From a virus, in IMG/VR virus record IMGVR_UViG_3300031963_000542, positions 1 through 33,822 of that record: 33,822 bases of DNA. One strand, 5' to 3'. The notes under the pieces were generated by a model. That model had not been told where the DNA came from. It searched no databases and was given only the letters and a program-made list of their open reading frames with translations. Below are positions 26,052-32,454 of this stretch, in pieces. Both the position numbers and the translations under genes were made by a program. The number at the start of each line of letters is the position of its first letter. The first letter of the stretch is position 1.

Positions 26052-26208
26052 ATTGACTGCCTACAACCAGGGCAGGCGCGATGAGCAAATGGCCGTTGAA
26101 TCACTGATTGAGGCGTTTCGGCTTAGCAGATGGCTAGACATCGCAACATGCAACATTATTCTTGACCACTTGAATCACATAGATCGCAGACCGAAGGGAA
26201 AACTATGA
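26014..26208 (+). CDS. Small early protein, YxxG family member 2
   Basis: 64 aa from TTG 26014, chosen because GAGGGG (26001-26006) sits seven bases upstream; TTG 25999 would be too close to that SD. Contains TAYNQGRRDEQMAVESLIEAF, again a YxxG followed by an amphipathic helix. Basic N terminus (MRRILSFLYPADK). Function unknown. Confidence 0.6.
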   Translation: MRRILSFLYPADKLTAYNQGRRDEQMAVESLIEAFRLSRWLDIATCNIILDHLNHIDRRPKGKL

Positions 26209-26414
26209 GTGACCTACAAGACATCATCGTAAACAGCTCCATCAAGGCTTTCAAGAACGGCTATCACTTTGGCAAGACCGAAGAACTAAACCGTGTAGTC
26301 GGCTTGCTACAACAGCACGAACAGGAAACCAAATGCGATTGCGAAGGATGCAACTCCTGGACTAATGCCTTTGAGTTCATCATCAAAGAAATAAAGGGTG
26401 AGGTCAATGGCTGA
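26205..26414 (+). CDS. Small early protein, YxxG family member 3
   Basis: 69 aa with KNGYHFGKTEELNRVVGLLQQHE, then CDCEGC (a possible metal cluster) and an acidic helical end. Four-base overlap with the previous stop (ATGA). Part of the tandem small-gene run. Confidence 0.65.
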   Translation: MSDLQDIIVNSSIKAFKNGYHFGKTEELNRVVGLLQQHEQETKCDCEGCNSWTNAFEFIIKEIKGEVNG

Positions 26415-26583
26415 CAGTCAATACACCAGCGGGTTTGAGGCAGGCAAAGACTATGCCCGTAAACAAATCCTTGATTACATTCAGCAACATTTGGAAGAAG
26501 AAGTAGACATTACTTCGGAAGACATCGCAAGTGAGATTGAATACCTACAGCGTCAAGAGATAAGGGAGAAAAACAATGGATGA
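26407..26583 (+). CDS. Small early protein, YxxG family member 4
   Basis: 58 aa from ATG 26407 (GGGTGAGG upstream; a longer in-frame reading starts at 26398). YTSGFEAGKDYARKQILDYIQQHLEEE shows the family motif most clearly. Acidic helical protein, end overlaps the next start by eight bases. Confidence 0.65.
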   Translation: MADSQYTSGFEAGKDYARKQILDYIQQHLEEEVDITSEDIASEIEYLQRQEIREKNNG

Positions 26584-26728
26584 GGACTTTACGACAGAAA
26601 CAAAGCTTGACCTTCTCAGCATTGAGCTAGATGCACTAGCCAACGAGATTCAGGCGATTGAAGATGGCTTGATTGCCATACAGAAGAAATACGGAAGGGA
26701 AAACGATGAGGCTGTTCAATCCAACTGA
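26576..26728 (+). CDS. Small acidic helical protein
   Basis: 50 aa from ATG 26576 after AAGGGAG. Composition is a single acidic helix (LDLLSIELDALANEIQAIEDGLIAIQKKYG). Overlaps neighbours by 8 and 23 bases. Function unknown; lacks the YxxG motif. Confidence 0.6.
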   Translation: MDEDFTTETKLDLLSIELDALANEIQAIEDGLIAIQKKYGRENDEAVQSN

Positions 26729-26900
26729 GACTGACCAAAAGGCCAAAGCCTACGCAAAAGGCTACGAGCGCGGCTCAAAAGAAATGTCAGAACATCTGCG
26801 GGAAATGATTATCTACAACTTGCTCAACGATGCCGTGCTTAGTACCTGTATGGGTACAGAGACTATGGAGAAGATTGTCCAGATTGTCGAGGAATCCTAA
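26706..26900 (+). CDS. Small early protein, YxxG family member 5
   Basis: 64 aa from ATG 26706, chosen for GGAAGGG just upstream rather than the upstream in-frame start at 26673. AKAYAKGYERGSKEMSEHLREMIIYNLL repeats the family motif. Its stop overlaps the next start (TAATG). Confidence 0.65.
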   Translation: MRLFNPTETDQKAKAYAKGYERGSKEMSEHLREMIIYNLLNDAVLSTCMGTETMEKIVQIVEES

Positions 26901-27025
26901 TGGGTAAGCATGTAGGAGTCAGAAGAAGAACGACAGTCTTTGAGTACCGCTACTACTACCGCCGAGTCATGGCTGCGTGGATCAGGATTAGAAGACTAAT
27001 CAAAGCCAGGCTAAATCATGGATGA
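26900..27025 (+). CDS. Tiny very basic protein
   Basis: 41 aa, Arg/Tyr-rich (GVRRRTTVFEYRYYYRRVMAAWIRIRRLIKARL), from ATG 26900 overlapping the previous stop, with GAGGAA upstream. High positive charge suggests nucleic acid or membrane contact; no family recognised. The next start lies within its last codons. Confidence 0.6.
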   Translation: MGKHVGVRRRTTVFEYRYYYRRVMAAWIRIRRLIKARLNHG

Positions 27026-27209
27026 GCTAGAAAAAGCACTGAAACTGCTAGATGACAAGAATCTAGTCTGGTCTCAGGATTTCGACACGATTCGGTTAGA
27101 ATTGTCTCAGCTAATGCGAAAGGCTGCCGAAGTGCGATACCGTGAACTTGAAGCTGAACTTGACAGCTTAGCTAAGGGAATAACAAATGAAAGGGAAAAC
27201 AATGCTTGA
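27018..27209 (+). CDS. Small acidic coiled-coil protein
   Basis: 63 aa, amphipathic (LEKALKLLDDKNLVWSQDFDTIRLELSQLMRKAAEVRYRELEAELDSL). No catalytic residues. Part of the tiny-gene array; overlaps the next start by eight bases. Confidence 0.65.
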   Translation: MDELEKALKLLDDKNLVWSQDFDTIRLELSQLMRKAAEVRYRELEAELDSLAKGITNERENNA

Positions 27210-27423
27210 AGGGCTAACACCACCAAAGAAAATTCCAGCGTGCAAGGTTCGAGCCTTGATGGAATCACTGGATGACAAAGATAAAGTTTCACTCAAGGCA
27301 GCTCTGGACAATCCTGACTGGGGACATCAGGGGCTTGCTCTTGAACTAAACAAGCGCGGACTGTTTATCAGCGAACACCCAATCAGGAAACACCGAATCG
27401 GAAGATGCAGTTGCCATGCTTGA
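27202..27423 (+). CDS. HTH-like small DNA-binding protein
   Basis: 73 aa from ATG 27202, preferred over 27187 because AAAGGG (27191-27196) is the SD. CKVRALMESLDDKDKVSLKAALDNPDWGHQGLALELNKRGLFISEHPIRKHRIGRCSCHA resembles, over several short lines, actinophage proteins with a helix-turn-helix and a final RHR.G.CSC motif. Directly precedes and overlaps the phosphoesterase by eight bases, a pairing I recall from other actinophages. Likely a DNA-binding partner. Confidence 0.65.
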   Translation: MLEGLTPPKKIPACKVRALMESLDDKDKVSLKAALDNPDWGHQGLALELNKRGLFISEHPIRKHRIGRCSCHA

Positions 27424-28570
27424 AAACTTAGAGCCAACCCCTAAGATTACGGCCCCTAGGGATTGGCGGCCTGCGGTGGAATTTGATGGCATGAACGGAC
27501 TTGCCACCACACCACCGACCACTGGCAACCAGCCAGACTTCACTCAGTTTCTTATTGACCAAGGCTTTGACCCTGAGAGAGTAGAGATCTACGGTCCTGT
27601 AAGAACATCACGCTGGCAACAGCGCGAGGGTGGGGACTGGCTGGTTAGCTGGCGGTTCAACTTTCGGTTGAAGGCAGAGCTAGAGTTTGACCTACCGACA
27701 CTTTATGCTCAGGCAAAAAAGACAAAGTTGCCAGCCGTAAAAGAAACAAAGCAAGGCAAAGCACTTGTCATTATTCCAGCAGACTTTCAAGTAGGCAAGA
27801 CAGGCTCTCGAGGAAACACTCAAGACCTAATCGCCAGAGTCTTTGCAAGCTACAAGCGCATCGAGCAGAAGCTAAAGAAGGGTGGCTACGAAAAAGTTGT
27901 CATCCTTGATGCAGGAGACATGATTGAGTCAGTCTCCAACTCAGCTCAGTTCGCCCAGCTAGATTCAAACGACCTTAGCCCAATGCAACAGGTGGACATG
28001 GCTGCTGCCCTGCTATGGGATTTGGTCAAGCTGGCTCATAAGTACGCACCAGTAACCTATGCTTCGGTTGCTTCCAATCATTGTCAGTGGCGCTTCAACG
28101 GACAGACTGTTGGCAAGCCAGGGCAAGATGACTGGGGCATCGTTATCCTGCAACAGCTCCGCAGACTAAGTAGCGAGCTTGGGATGAATGTCACTTATCT
28201 AATTCCTGACCCTTACGATGAGTCACTGGCTTTTGATGTATTTGATGACCAGTTCCATGTCATCGGCTTAGCTCACGGACATCAGGCAAAACGACCTAAT
28301 GGCATGGAAGGCTGGCTACAGAAGCAAGGGTTCTCCAATGCCCCTATTGCTGCCTGGACTACATTTGTCAGCGGTCATTTCCATCATCTTCGGATAGAGG
28401 AACTTGGTCAGTCTCACAACGGCGGATCACGCTACTGGATTCAGGCAAGCACTATGGACAACGGATCTGATTGGTTCAGGCTTCAGTCGGGAACTGACAG
28501 CGCAACTGGGATAGTTTGTTTTGAGCTGGAGCGACAGGTTCACTTCCAAGGCACGGTATGGAAACTGTAA
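27416..28570 (+). CDS. Calcineurin-like metallophosphoesterase
   Basis: 384 aa. N-terminal about 110 residues are specific to this type; the catalytic part has PADFQVGKTG (122-131), LDAGDMIE (164-171) with D165/D168, SNHCQW (220-225) in place of GNHD, AHGHQ (286-290) and SGHFHH (319-324), the metal ligands of the fold. It could cleave phosphodiesters in DNA, nucleotides or another phosphorylated target; the substrate is not evident. It sits in the DNA module right after an HTH-like partner. Confidence 0.82.
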   Translation: MLENLEPTPKITAPRDWRPAVEFDGMNGLATTPPTTGNQPDFTQFLIDQGFDPERVEIYGPVRTSRWQQREGGDWLVSWRFNFRLKAELEFDLPTLYAQAKKTKLPAVKETKQGKALVIIPADFQVGKTGSRGNTQDLIARVFASYKRIEQKLKKGGYEKVVILDAGDMIESVSNSAQFAQLDSNDLSPMQQVDMAAALLWDLVKLAHKYAPVTYASVASNHCQWRFNGQTVGKPGQDDWGIVILQQLRRLSSELGMNVTYLIPDPYDESLAFDVFDDQFHVIGLAHGHQAKRPNGMEGWLQKQGFSNAPIAAWTTFVSGHFHHLRIEELGQSHNGGSRYWIQASTMDNGSDWFRLQSGTDSATGIVCFELERQVHFQGTVWKL

Positions 28571-28683
28571 TTGACCAGCACACTCAGGGCTTCTTAGATG
28601 CTTTGAGACGGATAGATGCAAGGAAAAGGGAACAATGCGAGAAGCAACAAGAAACCGAAGAAACTACTGCTGGAACGAAATAG
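28558..28683 (+). CDS. Tiny charged protein
   Basis: 41 aa (METVIDQHTQGFLDALRRID...), with AAGG six bases upstream of the ATG. Starts in the last codons of the phosphoesterase. Rich in Glu/Lys/Gln; overlaps the HNH-like gene in another frame by about 49 bases, so one of the two could be spurious. Confidence 0.4.
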   Translation: METVIDQHTQGFLDALRRIDARKREQCEKQQETEETTAGTK

Positions 28684-28850
28684 ATGCAGAAAAAACTTTG
28701 GGTGCCAGGACTTGCAGTAATCCCTCTTGCGTTCGGCCTGATCATGTCATTCCTGCTATTGAGATGGAGTGGTGGGACATCAGCTATCGAACAGGCAAAA
28801 AGCTTACGCATCAAGAAACCTACGAAAAGATAGTGAGTGAATCATGGTAG
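28635..28850 (+). CDS. Short HNH/zinc-finger-like protein
   Basis: 71 aa from ATG 28635 with strong AAGGG upstream. TCSNPSCVRPDHVIPAIEMEW resembles the C-terminal CGHxxCVxxxHV motif of the 24551-24829 protein, so it may be a shortened relative that keeps the zinc/His part. Another ORF (28684-28833) encodes a membrane-like protein in a different frame over the same DNA. This frame has the better SD and motif. Confidence 0.6.
   Translation: MREATRNRRNYCWNEIDAEKTLGARTCSNPSCVRPDHVIPAIEMEWWDISYRTGKKLTHQETYEKIVSESW
28684..28833 (+). CDS. Overlapping membrane-protein ORF (uncertain)
   Basis: 49 aa starting at ATG directly after the 28681-28683 stop. One hydrophobic helix (WVPGLAVIPLAFGLIMSFLLL) and a basic tail (LRIKKPTKR). 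Entirely nested in another frame of the 28635-28850 gene. SD is weak. Either a genuine nested gene or a by-product of the other frame's composition. Confidence 0.3.
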   Translation: MQKKLWVPGLAVIPLAFGLIMSFLLLRWSGGTSAIEQAKSLRIKKPTKR

Positions 28851-28960
28851 CGATTCTTTTGATTTGCCCTAATGGACACATGCTTGAAATGATTATTGGA
28901 CCCAAAAGCTCCTTGCCTTCGGTCTGCCTAACCTGCAACACACCTTTTGGAAAGAAGTAA
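28844..28960 (+). CDS. Tiny zinc-ribbon protein
   Basis: 38 aa, with CPNGHM (residues 8-13) and CLTC (28-31), a four-ligand zinc-ribbon layout. ATG 28844 overlaps the previous stop, and its own stop overlaps the methyltransferase ATG. Function unknown; may assist nucleic acid recognition. Confidence 0.6.
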   Translation: MVAILLICPNGHMLEMIIGPKSSLPSVCLTCNTPFGKK

Positions 28961-29446
28961 TGCCAAGTCTAGGAAACGAAACAACGGTCTCGGCTACCGA
29001 TGTATGGCTAACTCCGCCGCACATTCTTGAAGCTCTTGGACCGTTTGACTTAGATCCATGCTCATCTGAGGACAGACCATGGGACACAGCTAAGACTCAC
29101 TACACAATCAAAGACGATGGACTAAGCCAAGCTTGGTTTGGTCGTGTTTGGTGCAACCCACCTTACGGACCTAAGATGTCTCCGTTTTTGGAGAAGCTTG
29201 CCACCCACCCAGGGGGGGGGGGTGGCTTTAGTGTTCGCTAGGACAGAGACGAGAGCTTTCTTTGATCATGTCTGGGATAAAGCCACTGGGATTTTGTTTC
29301 TAAAGGGAAGGCTCAAGTTTCACAAGCCTGATGGCGAGATAGGCGGCACAGCAGGAAGTCCGTCAGTTTTGATTGCTTACGGAGATGCAGAGGCAGAAGT
29401 GCTGAAGAACTGCAAGCTAAACGGAAAGTACATAAGAATAAACTAA
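28960..29446 (+). pseudogene. Adenine DNA methyltransferase split at poly-G
   Basis: As read, the ORF stops at 29241 after 93 aa. Removing one G from the 11-G run at 29212-29222 joins it to the frame ending at 29446 and gives a 161-aa protein. Residues 29-34 (FDLDPC) and 66-70 (NPPYG) are the SAM-site and catalytic motifs of phage N6-adenine methyltransferases (Dam-like); the restored C terminus has ALVFARTETRAFFDHVW and FHKPDG. The fit around the tract (PGGGVALVF) is natural. Either the gene is phase-variable, frameshifted in vivo, or the homopolymer length is a sequencing error. It would protect phage DNA from restriction or regulate it. Confidence 0.8.
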
Positions 29447-29619
29447 TGCCAACCTACGAATACCAATGCCAGTGTGGGGACACAACCACAATCGTTCGGT
29501 CAATCACATCAGAGGAAAACAAACCTATCTGCGCTAAATGTGCCGTTGAGATGACAAGAATTTACGATAAACCCGCCATAGAGTTCAAGGGGGGCGGTTG
29601 GGCTGGGAAAGAGTCTTAG
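29446..29619 (+). CDS. FmdB-type zinc-ribbon protein
   Basis: 57 aa beginning MPTYEYQCQCGDTTT, the usual FmdB opening, then a second CAKC pair and IEFKGGGWAG near the end, also typical. Binds one zinc; role in phages unknown. ATG overlaps the methyltransferase stop. Confidence 0.75.
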   Translation: MPTYEYQCQCGDTTTIVRSITSEENKPICAKCAVEMTRIYDKPAIEFKGGGWAGKES

Positions 29620-29685
29620 AAAAACAAGGGGGGCCTTTTCTACAGGGAAACTTTCCAGAAAAAACAAAAACAACGGGGGGCCGTC

Positions 29686-30015
29686 ATGTACGCAAAACCC
29701 TGCCTAGATTGTGGAAGGCTGACCAAAGGCGGATCACGCTGTGAGACTCACCAGAAAATGATTGAGCAAAGGCTAGAAGCCAAGCGTGCCGAGAGAAAAA
29801 GAGAAACAGGACAGTACGCAGGAGACTACAGAAAGCGTGCCAAACAGGTCCGAGACTCAGCCCTTTACTGCCACCTATGCAACGAAGGCATGAGAATAGA
29901 TGACCCATTCCAAGCTGACCACTTGATACCAGGAGACCCTAACAGTCCACTAGCACCAGCTCACAGATCATGCAATGCACGCCGAGGGAACAAGCCGCTT
30001 GCCACCACCGACTGA
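29686..30015 (+). CDS. HNH endonuclease
   Basis: 109 aa. N-terminal CLDCGRLTKGGSRCETH zinc part, then LYCHLCNEG, and the catalytic QADHLIPGDPNSPLAPAHRSCNARRG, a complete HNH motif with the CxxC pairs. Siphoviral HNH proteins near the terminase assist DNA cleavage in packaging; if the molecule is circular or terminally joined, this gene lies upstream of terS. GGGGGG precedes the start in place of a classic SD. Confidence 0.88.
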   Translation: MYAKPCLDCGRLTKGGSRCETHQKMIEQRLEAKRAERKRETGQYAGDYRKRAKQVRDSALYCHLCNEGMRIDDPFQADHLIPGDPNSPLAPAHRSCNARRGNKPLATTD

Positions 30016-30062
30016 CAACAACAAGCCAAGGCAACACGGCTGACAAATAAAAACCAACAAAG

Positions 30063-30178
30063 ATTCGGTCAAAATTCGGTTGAGATTCGGTTGAAAAGTT
30101 GTTAGATTCGGTCCGATATTCGGTCAGGATTCGGTTGGAAAAATTCTGAGATTCGGTCAGATTCGGTAAATATTCGGT
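30063..30178 (+). repeat. Helically phased ATTCGGT array
   Basis: Nine exact ATTCGGT copies start at 30063, 30074, 30085, 30106, 30118, 30129, 30151, 30161 and 30172. Steps are 10-12 bases or twice that, so sites face the same side of the helix; one missing step (around 30143) holds a degenerate ATTCTGA. The full unit is close to GATTCGGTTGA, same orientation throughout. Non-coding. The layout suggests cooperative binding by a small protein, as in partition sites, origins or packaging sites. Confidence 0.85.
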
Positions 30179-30207
30179 TGGAAATTTTCTCAGACAGGGC
30201 CAAAAAG

Positions 30208-30274
30208 CTTCTCGAACACTTGTTTCGAAAATTTGTTCGAAACACTTGTTCGAAACACTTGTTCGAAGGCTTGC
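30208..30274 (+). repeat. 13-bp TTCGAAACACTTG array
   Basis: Five head-to-tail units with CGAA at 30213, 30226, 30238, 30251 and 30264 (12-13 bp period). Two central units are exact TTCGAAACACTTG. TTCGAA is itself palindromic. The array follows the ATTCGGT array after about 30 bases. Confidence 0.8.
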
Positions 30275-30676
30275 GGATCTGAAACCGCCCCGCCCTAGGC
30301 TTGCCGCCCTGATTGAGACACCGAACCCGCCGCCGCGAGACTGACCGACACCGCGCAACCGACAGACACGGGCAACAGCTAAAGCAAAAGAGCAACCCCG
30401 CCGAAATAGACAAACGCGCCCGAAGGCATAAAGACACCCCGCGAGACGGACAGACACCGACAACGGGCAAAGGCGGCAGGGCGTACACAATAAAGAGGTA
30501 AGAGCGCCCCGAAACAGGGCCAGACACCGAAACGGGCCAGACAGGGCAAAAAAAGCCAAAAACGACTTTATAACAATTTGATAACGACACGCAGAAAAAC
30601 GGAAAAAAACGCAAAAAAAGATAAAAAACTGCTATCTTTGACCTATCGCCCGAAAGGGCCTTAGGAAAGGGAAAAA
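30275..30676 (+). other. Non-coding A/C-rich spacer and leader
   Basis: No convincing gene. The plus strand is A/C-rich with recurring GACAGACAC/CAGACACCG words (around 30360, 30445 and 30520). A basic 62-aa ORF (30313-30501) lacks an SD and a family. From about 30560 the DNA is A-rich, with a small GCCC-GAAA-GGGC hairpin at 30648-30659 (GNRA loop) just before the SD of the next gene; TTGACC near 30638 may be a -35. Together with the two arrays this forms a 660-bp intergenic region. Confidence 0.6.
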
Positions 30677-30832
30677 ATGACCAAGTTTATCCTAAACATG
30701 GTATTTCTGTTTGGCGCTTTGTTGGTTTGTTGGAACTTACAAGACAACGGACAAAACACCGCGGCGGCCTTGCTTTTGGTTGTCTCGCTTGCTTTGGCTT
30801 TTGTTCTACAAATCGAAGAAGGCAAAAAATGA
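30677..30832 (+). CDS. Small membrane protein of the islet
   Basis: 51 aa from ATG 30677 after GGAAAGGGAAAAA. Two hydrophobic segments (ILNMVFLFGALLVCW and AAALLLVVSLALAFVLQI) separated by an Asn/Gln linker. First gene after the repeat arrays; overlaps the next start (ATGA). Confidence 0.65.
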   Translation: MTKFILNMVFLFGALLVCWNLQDNGQNTAAALLLVVSLALAFVLQIEEGKK

Positions 30833-31005
30833 TTACTTGTGATATGGCGGGATGCTTTGATATGGCAGAATATACCGCCGAATTTGACGAAGACGAAGAA
30901 ACAAACCAAGAACAAATTTTCAGCATATGCGAAAGTTGCGCGCAGTATTGGCGCGAACACAAAGAAGAAACACCGCTAATAACAGCATGGAAAGGGACAA
31001 AATGA
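30829..31005 (+). CDS. Small Cys-rich acidic protein
   Basis: 58 aa from ATG 30829, with GAAGAAGG upstream. C4, C9, C36 and C39 (CDMAGC and CESC) form a likely zinc site around an acidic helix (EFDEDEETNQEQ). Overlaps the next start (ATGA). Function unknown. Confidence 0.65.
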   Translation: MITCDMAGCFDMAEYTAEFDEDEETNQEQIFSICESCAQYWREHKEETPLITAWKGTK

Positions 31006-31607
31006 CAATTCTAGAAATTTTGGAAAGAGCAACGCCGCCAACATATGAAACAACACTAAGCAACGGAAAGCGCCTAGCCTTATGGCCTGAAATGGGACAG
31101 GTAGACCTTGAAGATATCCTAGGCGACCTTATCGGGGTACAAACTTTGTCAATAGACAGGTTTCTCAGCGAGATCCAGACAAACGACAAACACCGCGACC
31201 CTATTGCGGAAATCATAGAAAGACACGGCGGACAGACAACAGAAACAGAAACCGCAATATCTAAACACCTAGACCGCGCAGGGATGAATTACCAATTTGT
31301 TAGCTTGAGAGGCTACAGCCAAGGCGATTGGGCCGAGGTTGTAATCTACGCAGAAAGCGAAACAGTCGGAAACTTAAACGGCGCGGCGGATGAGTTAAGG
31401 GCATGGTTTAGGGGCGACATATTCACCCTATGTCTGGAAGACCTAAAAACCTACACAGCGCCAGACGGCGAAAGTTTAGCGCGCTGGGAAGTTGAAGACG
31501 CATTAGGCGGCATGGTTATATCCGAAAGCTACGGATTGAAAAACAGAGATATTGACTGGGACACGCTCGCCCTAGACGCTTTTGGCCTAGACATTACCAA
31601 AAACTAA
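31002..31607 (+). CDS. Acidic accessory protein with GYSQGD motif
   Basis: 201 aa from ATG 31002, preferred for AAAGGGA upstream and the ATGA overlap; an upstream in-frame extension would run through the previous gene. Mid-protein FVSLRGYSQGDWAEVVIYAE resembles a motif I recall from uncharacterised plasmid and phage accessory proteins. Strongly acidic, mixed alpha/beta. No catalytic signature. Candidate anti-defence or DNA-mimic partner by context only. Confidence 0.65.
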   Translation: MTILEILERATPPTYETTLSNGKRLALWPEMGQVDLEDILGDLIGVQTLSIDRFLSEIQTNDKHRDPIAEIIERHGGQTTETETAISKHLDRAGMNYQFVSLRGYSQGDWAEVVIYAESETVGNLNGAADELRAWFRGDIFTLCLEDLKTYTAPDGESLARWEVEDALGGMVISESYGLKNRDIDWDTLALDAFGLDITKN

Positions 31608-31631
31608 CAACAAAAAAACGAAAGGGAAAAA

Positions 31632-32054
31632 ATGACAGTACAACAAGAAACGCAAATAGTCGCTTGGAACGGCGAGACATACAGGGGCGCGGGTGATTGG
31701 TACGACAAATTCACAACAGACCCCGAATTCACGGAATACACGGAAAGCCTAGACCCAGACCAAATTCTTAGACTGGCGCTTTTCGCGTATAACGGCGCAT
31801 GGGGCCTAGTTCCTGAAGACATGGCGGCCTTTATTGGACAAGAAGAAGAAAGCTACCGAGGCGAGGCAGAAAGCGCCGCGGAATTCACCCGCGAGATCAT
31901 CGAAGAAATGGGCTACATTACCGCAGATATGCCTAGCTGGGTTGTTATTGATTACCAAGCAACATGGGACAGCGCGCTTAGGTTTGACTTTTTTGAGTAT
32001 CAAGTTATAGACATAGATGGAAATTACCGCCAATTTTTTTGGTGGAATAACTAA
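31632..32054 (+). CDS. ArdA-like antirestriction protein
   Basis: 140 aa, very acidic. The region EESYRGEAESAAEFTREIIEEMGYI plus MPSWVVIDYQATWDSALRFDFF and the final GNYRQFFW parallels the C-terminal part of ArdA proteins (ESY.G.y.s..dFa.e...e.g ... yID...a..l). ArdA mimics B-form DNA by its negative charge and blocks type I restriction enzymes. The usual N-terminal domain seems short or absent, so identity is tentative. The A-rich leader before it is repeated at other islet genes. Confidence 0.6.
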   Translation: MTVQQETQIVAWNGETYRGAGDWYDKFTTDPEFTEYTESLDPDQILRLALFAYNGAWGLVPEDMAAFIGQEEESYRGEAESAAEFTREIIEEMGYITADMPSWVVIDYQATWDSALRFDFFEYQVIDIDGNYRQFFWWNN

Positions 32055-32078
32055 CAAACAAAAAACGAAAGGGAAAAA

Positions 32079-32435
32079 ATGGGAAACCGTAGCAACATAG
32101 TTATTAGAGAAACAGCAACACAGACAGACAACTGCCTTATTCTTTATTCACACTGGGGCGGGGATGACAACCTAACCGCTGTTAGAAATGTAATGGCAAA
32201 AACCGACAGGGTTGGGGATAGCTACCTAGCCGCCCAGATATTTCACGAATTCACAAAGCTAGGCGGCTATGAAGGAAATTTAGGTTATGGGTTATGGGTT
32301 GGAAGTGTTGAAGAAATAGACGAAGACGACAACCCCGCCATATTCTTAGACATAGACACAGGCGCGGCAACTTACCAAGGCGCGACCTACACGCTACAGG
32401 GGCGACACCTTGTAAGAGAAACCGCAACACTCTAA
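32079..32435 (+). CDS. Accessory protein, SHWGG type
   Basis: 118 aa. MGNRSNIVIRETATQTDNCLILYSHWGGDD, with a later GYGLWVGSVEEIDEDDNPAIFLDID, resembles a small family seen in actinophages and plasmids whose function I do not know. Acidic. ATG 32079 is preceded by the same A-rich CGAAAGGGAAAAA leader as the ArdA-like gene. Confidence 0.65.
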   Translation: MGNRSNIVIRETATQTDNCLILYSHWGGDDNLTAVRNVMAKTDRVGDSYLAAQIFHEFTKLGGYEGNLGYGLWVGSVEEIDEDDNPAIFLDIDTGAATYQGATYTLQGRHLVRETATL

Positions 32436-32454
32436 AAAAACAGGAAAGGGAAAA

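Noticed and set aside
29624-29641. AAGG-GGGG-CCTT-TTT terminator candidate
   Set aside because: Only a four-base stem; too weak to call, although it lies between two genes.
30063-30274. CRISPR array
   Set aside because: Units are 7-13 bases with no spacers of constant length and no cas genes.
30313-30501. Very basic 62-aa plus-strand ORF
   Set aside because: No SD, composition follows the A/C-rich DNA, and no family is recognised; kept only as part of the spacer description.
29939-30559. Long minus-strand ORF over the repeat arrays
   Set aside because: Its middle is only the ATTCGGT and TTCGAA arrays read backwards (repeated FxTE/NRI-type words), with no SD and no domain.
30102-30614. Second long minus-strand ORF in the same region
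   Set aside because: Low-complexity Cys/Ser/Arg sequence from A/C-rich plus-strand DNA; no start signal.
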